Origin: Eutypella sp. D-1
Taxonomy: Eukaryota > Ascomycota > Sordariomycetes > Xylariales > Diatrypaceae
Direction: 5' to 3'
DNA: 64,000 nt
NCBI GenBank assembly: GCA_023313575.1
Contig: JAJTTP010000005.1
Span: forward strand, 992,001-1,056,000
In this document: positions 1 through 10,359 of the stretch, one piece after another
How positions within the stretch are numbered: position 1 is the stretch's first letter
Layout: the number at the start of each line of letters is the position of its first letter
Notes under the pieces: model-generated
What the model saw: the letters and a program-made list of their open reading frames with translations, nothing else
Told to the model about the DNA's origin: nothing
Database searches by the model: none
Translations under genes and position numbers: made by a program

Positions 1-204
1 AAGAGAAATGAAAGGGAACCTGTACCATACCTCATCCAGAGCGTGGTTCCAGTAACCATGCCGCTCCGGATCGAAGGGTTCGATTTCGCCGTAATCCCAA
101 ATTCCAAGCCCTTGCTCTAGAGACCACTGTATCAGCGTAGATAACTGATTGAGATCGGGTGGCGTGGAAGCCACCTTGGAGGCCCCATCTGGAGTGGACT
201 TCAT
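1..204 (-). CDS. Hypothetical protein, 5' end only (runs off window)
   Basis: An ATG at 204-202 on the minus strand opens a 58-codon reading frame that ends exactly at a good donor (GAG|gtatgg, exon end at 31). The rest of the gene lies beyond position 1. The visible protein starts MKSTPDGASKVAS and contains an acidic/aromatic stretch (WDYGEIEPFDPERHGYW). No signal peptide or recognisable domain is visible, and I do not recognise the family. Coding character rests on the open frame, the natural codon mix and the splice donor, so confidence is moderate. It could instead be unspliced and simply stop outside the window. Confidence 0.45.
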   Translation of the reverse strand, partial: MKSTPDGASKVASTPPDLNQLSTLIQWSLEQGLGIWDYGEIEPFDPERHGYWNHALDEVWYRFPFISL

Positions 205-2495
205 AGTGTCTTAGAGGAATGAGTTTGGGGTTGAGTTGACAATTTCTTGTGCAGTATAGCGTGCGGTGTTCGCTTTCCCGAATTGAGATATATTTGGAAG
301 GATTTGGGGGTGGCCGTCAGTGTATTGGAGGTTCCGGAATTGGCCTGGATTATATATATACATGCGCTATGTGTAGCACGAGCATAGATGTTTGGCCGTT
401 TTGATCGAGCTCGTATCATACCACTGGCCATTGTTTGCTATTACGGCTGTACCATACCGTTGCACCATGGAGGCCAAAATATTGGTGAATGATTGCAATG
501 GTCAATGGTGGCAATCATACTGGTGCTTACAGCCATATATAGATGTGGCCCCCTGGACATATATAGTGGAGAACCTATACGGGTGACCAATCCGTAACAT
601 TTGCTTTTTCGTGTTACCTGCCCATGTATTTACAAATCACTAGGCATACTATGATTCACCCATTGCAGCCACCGTTTCCTTTAATATGGGCTCAAGTCGT
701 TATCCCCGGCTATAAAGAGTATAAATCTATTATACTCTCATCATGACATGTAGATAGGCTGACCCTGCCCCAGACGCGACGCTCTTGCTTTGGCCTACTG
801 AAGTCACCATGGATTTGCGACGTCTTCCATTGCCAGTCGAATTAATCCGTGGCTGTCAATATTGAAGACATTTATACAGCATACATTATTGCTAGGGGGA
901 AATATGGTTCACTCCATTCTTTTAATATTATGCCCTTCGTCATCTCTAAACGGGAAGGGCCTGCACGAAAAGTCCATTGAGCTAAGCGTTATATATATAT
1001 ATAACCACACCATAATGAATATAACGTAAATCGAATTCAAGAGATCGTCGAGCCGTTGCATACATGCCCCTCCCATATTTCAAACGTGACTCTCATAATG
1101 AGGGTTGACGAATGAATGGAGGCTTCCCCTTTCTATAGAGCACATGATTCATCAGGGCTAAAGGATGCAACACTATTTTCATACGCGCAAGAATTCGATG
1201 TTAGCTAAAACTTGAGATTGATCTATATGGCTGATGCTTGTATTTTGCGTAATCAACATAACACGTTCATTGCGAGCTCGGCGTAAAGTACGCACATATG
1301 ATTAATCATACATTTCTCTTAAAGTTTTACCGGTCAAGTCGAGCATTAAAGCCGTTTTACCTCTCTAGACGTATTGCCGATGTTCAGACCTGCTAGCTCA
1401 GATATCGAATGAATCAAAGAAGTTGATGAGATGCTAATAATCCCAATTTCACTGAAACATCAACTGACACCCCTTACGACTGCTCCGTACTTCCAAGTTC
1501 CTCGCCTCATAAGTCTCAGTGGGAAGTCGTCGACCTCTGCATCGCCTATCATCGAATAAGAGGTTCAGGTTGTCACAGTAGCTGCGACAGTTATGACTCT
1601 TCAGAAAAGTCCCTAAATCTGACGAGCCAACCACACCACCCTCCGGGAAGCATGCTAGTTTGTCATGTGAGATAAGCATTGGACACATATCCATTCTTAT
1701 TCGACTAGAAGCAACTTTAGCACTTATGCACGATTTCGGCTTATTCACAATTCAAAGTTTAATCAAATCTGGCAGTACAGAAGGTTAGACCTTGTGCCTA
1801 CCTACGTAAGTAGGTAGCAAGGCTGCTGAGTGGCCGAAGAAATTGAAAAGGTGAAACCTAAAATTATTTCCTCAAGAGTACCCTGCTCATACTAGACGGC
1901 ACCGCGTGCCCTCCCAACACAAAGGCTGCCTCGCCAAAGGTCAATTATGTATAGCACCGTGGCCTTGAAACACTTCAAAATTGCATCTAATCGACATAAC
2001 AGTAGGGTGATAGGGGCTAAAGGTGAAAGATTATGGGGCATAAGGTTGCTAAGGCTCTGTCTCTTCTAGCCGGAAAGCTTCCTACGAAATAACAACAGTA
2101 ACAGCGAAAAACAAGGCCTACTGCGGTCAGTCATTGGCCGCTTACTCTATTGTGCATTACAGTGGCTTGTTGATTCTTTCGGCTAATACCAAAAGAAATC
2201 ACCAATCTGATGGACATTTGCAGCAATGTACTATACCAAGATATCGTGGGTGCAATTCCGTTCGTAGATTAACTTTGCGGTCCAGCTCAGCCCAAGGACC
2301 AGAAAAGTATATGTAATTGTAAACTTAATAAATTTATTAAATACCTACCAGCAAACCATTTTTCAAATTACCTCTTTCACAATACTTAACCACTTTTTCA
2401 TACACATAAACCACTACGTGAATGATCAGCTACCAGCCTTTCTATTACCCAGGAGATTCGAGCACTATATCTATCTATACATCCCTACGTACATC
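205..2495. other. Intergenic region, no gene recognised
   Basis: About 2.3 kb between the divergent starts of the partial gene (1-204, -) and the secreted-protein gene (2496, +). Reading frames here are short and show no family resemblance. AT-rich TATATA runs occur near 346-362 and 990-1004, and a TACCTA/TAGGTA palindromic cluster at about 1798-1818. It probably holds both promoters, but no specific element can be defended. Confidence 0.5.
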
Positions 2496-3594
2496 ATGGC
2501 GAGATCTATTATTTCCAGTGCTGTCGGTTTTATGTACGGTATGATGGGCATCGTCCAGTTTGCACAAGGCGGTATGGCTTTAGCAGCCGGGTCCCTCTTC
2601 AGGATTGCTGTTGGTCTCGATACACCAGGAGAGGAATCCCATCTCGGCGGTGAAGTACCAGATATCCGTGTTTTCAACGAATTTGGCAAGCATTTGGGTA
2701 TGGCAGTCGATCCTGGACCGATTGGGCCAGGCGGGTTCCGAGATATCAAGGTCGCCCATTTCTATGCGGTAGACCCCAATCAGCAGGCGCCCTACGTCCT
2801 TTTTAGCGGCAACGTCCCATCCATATGTATTGCCTATATAACCGTCCAATGGCCGGATCAAAACAAATACGGCTGGCTTGGAGACTGGGGCAGAAAGTGC
2901 GGTGGAACTTGGCATTACTCCTATATTTATATCGAAGGGACCACCAGGAAGCCAGACTGCGTATGGATTGGCGCCGTAAGTATTATTCAAACCTTTTAAA
3001 CTAGTTTTGATCGTCTACTAAGTCGCACCATAGAACGGAGAAGTGCCACAAACCGCTATGCAAATTCATTGGCCAGAATTTAAGAGATACGACGAGACAC
3101 ACGATATTAAGCTGAGAAAGGCCTTGGAAACTTACCTTTGCACAGCGGGACCTCCCTTCTGGTTGTACAGATGGCCCGGAGATGCCAATCCCCGTACAAT
3201 CATGTTCTGGACGAGGTGGGGCCAACACGGGTTCGACGTCAACGATGCGGATGCCTCGTTGGCCAAGCGCACAGAGAACAAGACATACCATGGCCTTGGG
3301 CCGAATAATCGCACCAATCCACACTATAATCGCCTGATAGTGGATGACTATCAGGATCATACGGCCAAAGATCTCTGCGAAAGCCCAACATCCTGGGGCC
3401 CAGACTTTGTCAATGTTATCGAGGGCCTTTTCTGCCATATGACTGATAAGACGCTCTGGCCGGTCTGTACCTCCGAGTTGGTGAACGATTGTTTCAGTGT
3501 GGACTCGCGGATGTTGGTCAGAAAAGGTGTAAGGGCTCGAAGCCCGTACACGGACGTGTTGGATTGGAGGGAAAATTTGACGGAGGTTCATTAG
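2496..3594 (+). CDS. Predicted secreted protein of unknown function (fungal family)
   Basis: Two exons, 2496-2975 and 3034-3594, joined across a 58-nt intron (gtaagt...catag); the join keeps frame and gives 346 aa. I chose ATG 2496 because the next residues (about 1-28, rich in Ile/Ala/Gly/Met) look like a signal peptide; an in-frame upstream start at 2418 would bury it. The mature part contains several Cys, WPDQNKYGWLGDWG, a CGGTW segment, a CVWIGANG segment spanning the splice junction and a QIHWPEF motif. N-glycosylation sequons occur in the C-terminal half (for example NRT). The arrangement resembles a secreted family I associate with plant- and insect-associated ascomycetes, which has no assigned activity. 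I see no catalytic motif, and effector-like roles are only a guess. Confidence 0.8.
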
Positions 3595-5258
3595 GGCAAG
3601 GTTGGTGAATTATCACCTGCACATTTGACGGACAAATTTCTTGCAATACTGCCTCCATAGGTACCTGTGTCAGTAGTGGTATGAAGCATTATTGATAATC
3701 TGTTTTTATACGTGTCTGTGATCTCCAAAGCCAAAAATACAGAGACAAGCAGGCCGTCGCTTTCCGGATGAAAAGGGGCTATACATTACGCATACCTTAT
3801 CCATGGTGGATGGTGGAAGGTAGTAGCAAAGATCACACAGCTACTCCTAATGTCGACCATAGGCTTAGACTGGGAAACTTGACGATACACTGTGAAGCTG
3901 TGGACGGTGAGCACCTCTTGTGGCCTCCATCGTCAACTAGGCATTCCCCACTTTGTATTTTACTGCGCAACTCAACTACACAGATTGTAACTATCCTGTC
4001 TTCCATTATCTAACCATTTTCTGCCATTATCAAGAGGCGACATTTCCTGGAGTCGTGATTGCCTGTGGGGAATGTTAGATATGACACGCCATTGCCACAT
4101 TAGGTAGGAAGGAACGGAAGAGGGCCTATTCATGGGAACCCTGTTGCCCTGCTTGCCTGCCTGCTTGCCTGCCTGCCTGCCTCCAAGCCAGATTTCTGAC
4201 TTAACGAACTGAGATATCTCGTAAGCGCCTGGCATAATGGTTAGCGCTTAGGGCGCATACTTAACTGACTCGCTATCTGTCAGCCCTACTGGGCCCAGAG
4301 CTCTGGATCCAGGTCAGCATTCAGGGGTTCCACGAGGAAGCGCTTGGCTTGGCCCCGGTTCCCGACAACGGCACTAATTAGGTACCGGGGCACGGGCAAA
4401 TGCGAAATCCGAATTCGTGCAGGTGTCTCTCTTTCTTGAAAATCCCACGCAATGAGGGTGTTGCGCCCATGGCTAACTACATGATTGGTCCTCAGCTGAG
4501 TGGAACAGCACAGAACTGGTGTGCATGTTGTTGTCTTCCTCAGCCGCTGTTCTGCTTATGGATAGCAAAGTCAAGAGCAACCAAATGAATGATTATGGAT
4601 CAGTGCTATCATGCGAGTGGGACATATATATAAGACAACCCCTTCATATCATGTTGTAAAGGTTCCCTGTAGTCACAAGCCACTGGGGGTCGGAGCCGAG
4701 ACGCAAGATGTCACAATATCGAGGTTTCTGGCAGTTGTCAAGTAGTGCATTGCAGAAGCGCTGATCTGATTACTACATACATGGGTGTCACGAAAGTATT
4801 AGTCAATTGACCTCACAAGAGTTCCTGGCGAACCATCTAAAATAGATGTCAGCCCTTAGACTGATGGGGGCTAGATTCTAACCCCAATACCTACGCGCCG
4901 TTCAATTGCGCTAGGAAAAGAGCTTCGTCCTACAACTTCAACTTCCTATCGGCTTTTGCCGTATTGTATACTACCCCCCACCCCCCAGCCGGGGGGTACT
5001 TAGGTCGATAGAGCATGTGCGATTTGGGGTGTTCCGGATTCGAGGGGCGCAGTCAGCTTCCTTGATGCGACACTGCCCAGCTGAGAGGGCGGTGGTCTGT
5101 CGCTCCACCGCACCACGCCTTGTGAAGATGTAGGCAATCGACGGGCTGGTGGGACAAGGAGTTTATCCTCCCTAGCGTCAGCTATATATACATGGCATGA
5201 TGGACGATCCTCACGCGCCCCGTGTTCGAACGGCATTTGCCCAAGCAAAACATCAACC
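3595..5258. other. Intergenic region with tetranucleotide repeat
   Basis: About 1.66 kb between two plus-strand genes, without a convincing gene. It holds the 3' flank of the secreted-protein gene, a (CCTG/CTTG)n tract at 4147-4183, a tRNA-like but rejected segment near 4228-4310, and a C-tract followed by a G-tract at about 4975-4997 that could fold as a short hairpin. The last about 250 bases are probably promoter and 5' leader of the gene at 5259. Confidence 0.5.
4147..4183. repeat. Tetranucleotide microsatellite (CCTG/CTTG)n
   Basis: About nine units of TGCC/TTGC visible directly in the sequence, intergenic. Likely length-polymorphic; no function inferred. Confidence 0.85.
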
Positions 5259-6504
5259 ATGAATCGCGCCCCAGACACGACCGGATTGGTGGTCACCTCC
5301 TGGATACCACTGGAGAGCGCCTTTCCGGCGCGGCAGGAATGCACCGACAAACTGTGGAATTATGTTGGCGACATTATCGCCGGCTGGGACCCAGGATATG
5401 GCGTTTCCGCCAACTTCGACGTAACCTGCCACCCGAAGGGGGTCACGACGTGGTGGCTTCAAGAACGGCTTGGGTCGAATAGCGACACCGTCGTCAGTCT
5501 GGGCCCGGTGACTTGCCCAGAGGACTACACTACAGCGACAACAAGTGCAAAGGACATCTCGAGTACACTAATAGCTTGCTGTCCCAAGTAGGTGCTTGCC
5601 CCTCTTATTAGACTTACGCTGTGGCGAATCATCACTACCATCCAAATTGCTGATTCACGATATTTCTTTCAGGGGGTACGACTACAACAACCAGATCCAG
5701 AGTCAGGGACGCACCGGCCAGTGCATCTCGAAGGTCGCGGAAGGCGATAAGCTGAAGTATCTCGTACGAGACCCCAGCGGGGCAAGCTGGAGCACAACCA
5801 CCACCACTGCCGATGCCGAGACTACGGTAGACGGAATCCAGATCAACGGGTGGAGGTTCGCCGACGAGTTAACGGCCGCGACTCCTAACACGGAATATTA
5901 TACACCGGCCGGCACCGGGGGCTCGCACACCACGACGTCCTCATCCTCGCAGGGCACAGGTGCGCCGGATAGCGGGGCGCTTAGCGACACTGTCAAGATT
6001 GGCATCGGTGTGGGCGTGTCGCTCGGAGTCATCGGGCTCATCACCCTCGGCGTCGGACTCATCATGATATACAGGTCGCGGAAGGCAGCGCGGGCGACAC
6101 GCACGAACATCCTAGAGAAGGACCTAGGCGATAGCAGCGGTTCACTATCGAGTGCGCAGGCCTCGCAATTTTCAGTTCCCGAGCTCCAGGTCCAGAGCAC
6201 GCAACATCCGACCAATACTTCACAGTACCCACCACCAGATCAGAGTTGGGGCGGCCATTCGACAGAACAGGCCGCGTATCCACCCTACGGGATGACGGTT
6301 CCTCACGGGGAAGTGGATGCCACATCAGCGCCAATGATGGACGAAAGTATGCGGAGGAGGGTGGAGTTAGAGGGCGAGTACGACAGGAATATAAAAGTGG
6401 ACGGCGTAGTAGCCCCTGTCGTCGACGAGAGGGTCCGGCGACGGATGGAACTTGAGGGCGAGTTCGAGAGGAATGTGAAAGTACTATGGCATCCCCCTCG
6501 GTAG
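5259..6504 (+). CDS. Single-pass membrane protein with mucin-like ectodomain and duplicated C-terminal motif
   Basis: Exons 5259-5587 and 5673-6504; the 85-nt intron (gtaggt...tttcag) removes an in-frame TAG and gives 386 aa. The N-terminal half (residues about 1-190) has paired Cys residues including a CC near the splice junction, then a Ser/Thr/Gly-rich stalk. A single hydrophobic helix spans about 219-243 and is followed by RSRK, a stop-transfer signal, so the remaining about 140 residues should be cytosolic. No classical signal peptide is seen; residues 1-20 are only mildly hydrophobic. The tail carries two 24-residue copies (329-352 and 357-380) built on a D-E-x-x-R-R-R-x-E-L-E-G-E core. 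The architecture matches a common uncharacterised ascomycete plasma-membrane/cell-wall-sensor-like group; a sensor role is inference. Confidence 0.8.
6328..6483 (+). repeat. Intragenic tandem duplication, two 72-nt units
   Basis: Units at 6328-6399 and 6412-6483, separated by 12 nt, encode near-identical charged motifs (core R-R-R-x-E-L-E-G-E, then R-N-[IV]-K-V) in the cytosolic tail of the membrane protein. The units differ mostly by conservative changes, so the duplication has been kept under coding constraint. Confidence 0.85.
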
Positions 6505-7430
6505 TATGATGGGCATTAAACAATAATAACTGTCAGAAAATAAGGCATGGCCGTGGGTAACTATGATTCAAATGCGTAGTGTTGATCCAAATGCTGCGCT
6601 ATGCAGCATGTGAGCACCGATTCAACCTTCATTTACCAAAGTAAGCGACACCACCATATAATGTGACGTATATCATAAGTCAAGTTGATAGTTAAACGAT
6701 TAACTTGATGTTCCCAAGGCGAAGATGCTTGCAAGAAGATTTCGAAGCCCATCACCAATCAAAGAAAGGGGCTACCAGGCTTCGATTGCAGCTGTCTTAC
6801 CTACCACAGGAAATTCGACCCAGGTACGAATCCAATGTCGAACCGGACAACTACACATGACGAATAGATGGAGGCAAGTTTTTAGGTTCGAGGAGCGAGG
6901 AACTTTCAATGTAGATAGAACCGACTATTGTTCTCGGACGCCTTCGCGGCAAACCATATTTTCTAAAAGGACAGTCTCCACTTGCTTTCTATTTTGATGG
7001 CATACCGAAGGCCTTGTCGTCTACCACCCACGGCCGCCCGAGACTCAAAAGACGTGATTGGAATCATTTTCTGGTAGGAGTCATCTCATTTTCATGCTTC
7101 TGGAAAGTTAAATGCATACTCAATTGGAGACGCTGGAAACATTAGTATGAGACGCGGTAGCTTGAAGCCATCGCGACCCCTAATATCTAGTCGATAGTAA
7201 CGGTTCGTCCCGCATCAGAGTGGGGAGTCTCTCTAGATGTTAGCCCGCCCCTAATGTGGTACATTAGTAAGAATCGCGTGCTCTATAGCTTGCATGGCCA
7301 AATTCCTTCCTTCAGCTTAGCGTATCCGTGGACATATTTTGCATCGTTTTCTTCCCCTTTTGCAGCCACATCCTTCCAAAGCTTAGAACATTGGCTCTAG
7401 TTGCGCTCGCACTCGTGGCAAGAAAAAAAA
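6505..7430. other. Intergenic region, no gene recognised
   Basis: About 0.9 kb between two plus-strand genes. One 90-codon frame at 6725-6997 has no recognisable features and poor coding character. A run of ten A at 7422-7431 ends at the proposed ATG of the next gene. Confidence 0.5.
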
Positions 7431-8250
7431 ATGGTTCAGCCAAATCCCAATCTCCTTGGTCGCAATCGGGTATTTCCTGACTCATTTCGCAGGTGCACGC
7501 GGACGCATCCAACTTCGCCGACGGCGTCACAAAGGAGCAAGCATACGAGCAAGTGCTGCTACAGGCGGAGGGTCTCTTCGATGGCCAAAGGAACTGGGTC
7601 AGTGCCCTTGACATCACGTGGTGATGATATCATGTTGATTACTAACACATATTCTTGCTCAGGTTTGGTGAGTTATGTGGAAAGGGGATGCCGATCTCAT
7701 CTAAAGTCATCACTTCTAAGACCCGACCAGCAACTTAGCCAACGCGGCATCGCTATTATGGCACGCATACAAGTCCCTACCTTCGCCAAGCAACCAGGTG
7801 AACTGGGCAGGTACGTATCAAGACATCCCCGGTAGCAGCATCATGTTCGCTAATGCTCACGGATATTTTCTCTCGGGGACAGGTTTTTACACGCTCGATA
7901 TCAAGGAGACATCCAAGAGGCAGCTGATACTTGGCCCGTTCCAGGGGAAGGTCGCATGCCAGGTAATCCCGTTCGGCAGGGGAGTGTGCGGGGCCGCCGC
8001 TGCGGAACAGACAACCCAGCTGGTTCCAGACGTGGAGCAATTCCCCGGGCACATCGCGTGCGACGGGGATAGTAAGAGTGAGGTCGTGGTACCAATCGTC
8101 GTCGCGGACCAAGGGGGTGCAGAGACGGCGGCGAAGAGGGTCGTGGCCATCATTGATATTGACTGCGCCGAAGTAAATGGGTTTGATGAGGTCGACAAGA
8201 AGTATCTGGAAAAGCTGGCGGACCTTCTGTCAAAGAGCTGCGATTGGTAG
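7431..8250 (+). CDS. Free methionine-(R)-sulfoxide reductase (GAF-domain fRMsr)
   Basis: Reduces free L-methionine-(R)-sulfoxide to methionine in the cytosol, part of oxidative-damage repair. Proposed exons: 7431-7433 (ATG only), 7493-7597, 7663-7667, 7731-7810, 7883-8250; total 186 aa, the usual length for the yeast YKL069W type. The single GAF domain carries the three diagnostic cysteines in GKVAC (C90), GRGVCG (C100) and GHIACDGD (C124), with the KSEVVVPI strand after them. The 5-nt exon GTTTG is needed to keep frame and supplies the conserved W-V-C-N stretch ahead of S-L-L-W-H-A-Y. The least certain part is the start: ATG followed at once by an intron with a weak donor (gttcag) but a good branch/acceptor (ctgac...cgcag). 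Family assignment is near certain. Confidence 0.93.
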
Positions 8251-8690
8251 ACTGGCACTTGAGTTGTGTATCCAGCCCCGTTGCATAAATCGTGTTCGAG
8301 AATAGGCGTTCGACGTACTCCGTACGTAAGGTACGATCGCCACTCGCAAGATGATACAAGAAGAGAAAAACTAGACAATAAATAATGTCATTTACGCCTG
8401 CGCATCATGCTCAATACCCCTAACCCCCCTGATCGAACTGTATTGAAGATTATGCAATAAAGGAGTCTTCGACAGTATTGCGCCCCTTAGCCCATCGGAC
8501 CATACCATGGTACCGTCACTACCGTGCAAATGCGGAGAAAAGTGGAGATGTAAGCTTTTTTCGGTCCCTGAGAATTTGATGCTCCGTACTTACTAAATTC
8601 GCTCTTTTTTCATGTATCCATCTTCCACAGCAATCAAATCCAACGTTGAGGATTTGGAGGGAGTAAATTTACAGAATCATATTTGGTAAG
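8251..8690. other. Intergenic spacer between fRMsr and GART genes
   Basis: 440 bases holding the 3' flank of the reductase and the promoter of the downstream gene. A near-palindrome CGTACTCCGTACG lies at 8314-8326; a related motif recurs elsewhere in the window. Pyrimidine-rich stretches occur near 8600-8630. Confidence 0.5.
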
Positions 8691-9543
8691 ATGTCAGATC
8701 ACTCACAATCACAATCGCCGTGCCGCATCCTTGTGATGGCCTCAGGCAACGGCTCCAATTTCCAGGCCCTGATCGACGGCGTGGCTTCCGGCCGCATACC
8801 CAACAGCAAGATCGTCCGAGTGATTGTTAACCGGGCCAAGGCGTTCGCCACAACTCGAGCAGACCAAGCTGGTATCCCCTGGGAGTACTTCAATCTCATC
8901 AGTAACGGATTCCTAGCCAAGGGGGAGAAAGACGAGACCAGGGTCGCCGATGCCCGCGCCCGGTACGATGCTGCGCTGGCGGATAAGATCCTTGCCATGG
9001 CGCCCGCCGAGAGGCCGGAGCTCGTGGTTCTCGCCGGGTGGATGCACGTCTTCGGAGCCACGTTCCTAGAGCCGCTGGCCAAGGAAGGGATCAGAGTCAT
9101 CAACCTACACCCAGGTAAACTTTTCCCGGGGGGATATGGATGAGGTAACATTTTTCAGAATTTGGCTAACGAAGTATGCAGCGCTGCCTGGTACGTATCC
9201 TTTGTTGTCACGCTGGTCAATGCGCTATAGCTATGGCGGGAAAAAAACCTAGAAGAAAATAGACTCATCTATTGTCACAGGAGAATACGATGGTGCAGGC
9301 GCAATAGAGCGCGCATTCAGCGACTACAAGGCTGGCAAGATTACGCGCACGGGAATCATGGTTCACTACGTCATCGTCAAAGTGGACCGGGGAGACCCCA
9401 TTCTTGTGCGGGAGATCGAGTTTCAGGAGGATGATAACCTACAGAAGGTAGAAGAACGGATACATGTGCACGAGCATGAGCTCATTGTGGACGCGACGGC
9501 GAAGGTGGTGCAGGAGTTGTTGCAGGGGAGATCCAGGAACTGA
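8691..9543 (+). CDS. ADE8: Phosphoribosylglycinamide formyltransferase (GART)
   Basis: Third step of de novo purine synthesis: transfers the formyl group of 10-formyl-tetrahydrofolate to GAR, giving FGAR, in the cytosol. Exons 8691-9114, 9182-9190 and 9281-9543 join in frame to 231 aa, typical of monofunctional fungal Ade8. Visible motifs are the N-terminal phosphate-binding SGNGSNFQAL loop, AGWMHVFGATFL, the catalytic N138-x-H140-P and D180 in the VDRGDP segment. The middle exon is only 9 nt; it completes H-P-A-L-P-G-E-Y-D-G across both junctions, matching the conserved HPxLPG region, so it is well supported. Fungi usually keep this activity separate from the AIRS/GARS enzyme, as here. No regulatory site for purine control was identified. 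Confidence 0.95.
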
Positions 9544-10359
9544 GGTTACATAGAGATGAGAAGAGGGGGGCTAGGCGAAAGGCTGATATTCACGATGGCC
9601 TCAGTCACTACAGAAATGGAACATGAGGATCAGCTTAGGTATATTCATACGGACACGAGCTCTGTAGGCGATTCTCTATAGTTGTCTTACAGGGACTGGT
9701 CAGGATACAAATAGGCGCGGCAGTTGGTTCAAATTCAGGGTATACCCCAGGGTAAGGGGAAAGGGGCAAAGGCAAAGAACCTAAGGCAAGCTGTCGAAAT
9801 GAAAACAATCCAATACCGAATTATCCAAAAAGCGACGCGTCGAGCCGATGAAACTTAGAACGAAGACTTTCGCGAAGCATCATTACACATGAACATGAGG
9901 GCCTTGGGAAGGACTAGGTCAGGGTTTTCCAATGCACCTACTTTTATGTACAGAGTACCAAGGTTTATAGTTATTGCTTTAAAGACAATATTTCTCTAGC
10001 GGTCTACTTAAGAGTAAACCGACCTATGGATGCGCCCTGCTGGTACTGCTAAAGAGTACTACGTAGGGATTACGGGGCGCTAATCGAAAGCTATCATAGC
10101 TGTTAGGTAACTACCCCGCCATCACATCCCACCATCAACTCGGCCAAACAGAGGGGTTACCGGCTACTGCCGACTCAGTTGGATAATCTAACCGGCTCCA
10201 GGTTACCTACGTTTTACCTATCGCCATTAGTTAGTTTGGTAAATTTCCCGATCTCGCTCCGTAAGGTTGACAACTTTGACTCTCTTTATTTGGAGTTGGT
10301 GGCATATCGTAGCCTTTCCGTTTTCTATATTTTGCTCTCTGCCATTTGTGAGCAGTATC
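9544..10359. other. Intergenic region
   Basis: About 0.8 kb between GART and the amidase gene, both on the plus strand. Short open frames only. The last about 150 bases before 10360 are pyrimidine-rich, consistent with a 5' leader. Confidence 0.5.

Noticed and set aside
4228..4310. tRNA-like segment (A-box-like TGGCATAATGG followed by TTAGCGC)
   Set aside because: No matching B box (GGTTCGANTCC) at the right spacing and no acceptor stem could be paired; at most a tRNA relic.
6725..6997. 90-codon frame between the membrane protein and fRMsr
   Set aside because: No domain, no splice context, composition not coding-like.
7777..8378. Minus-strand frames opposite fRMsr
   Set aside because: The plus strand carries the conserved GAF domain with catalytic cysteines; the minus frames lack features.
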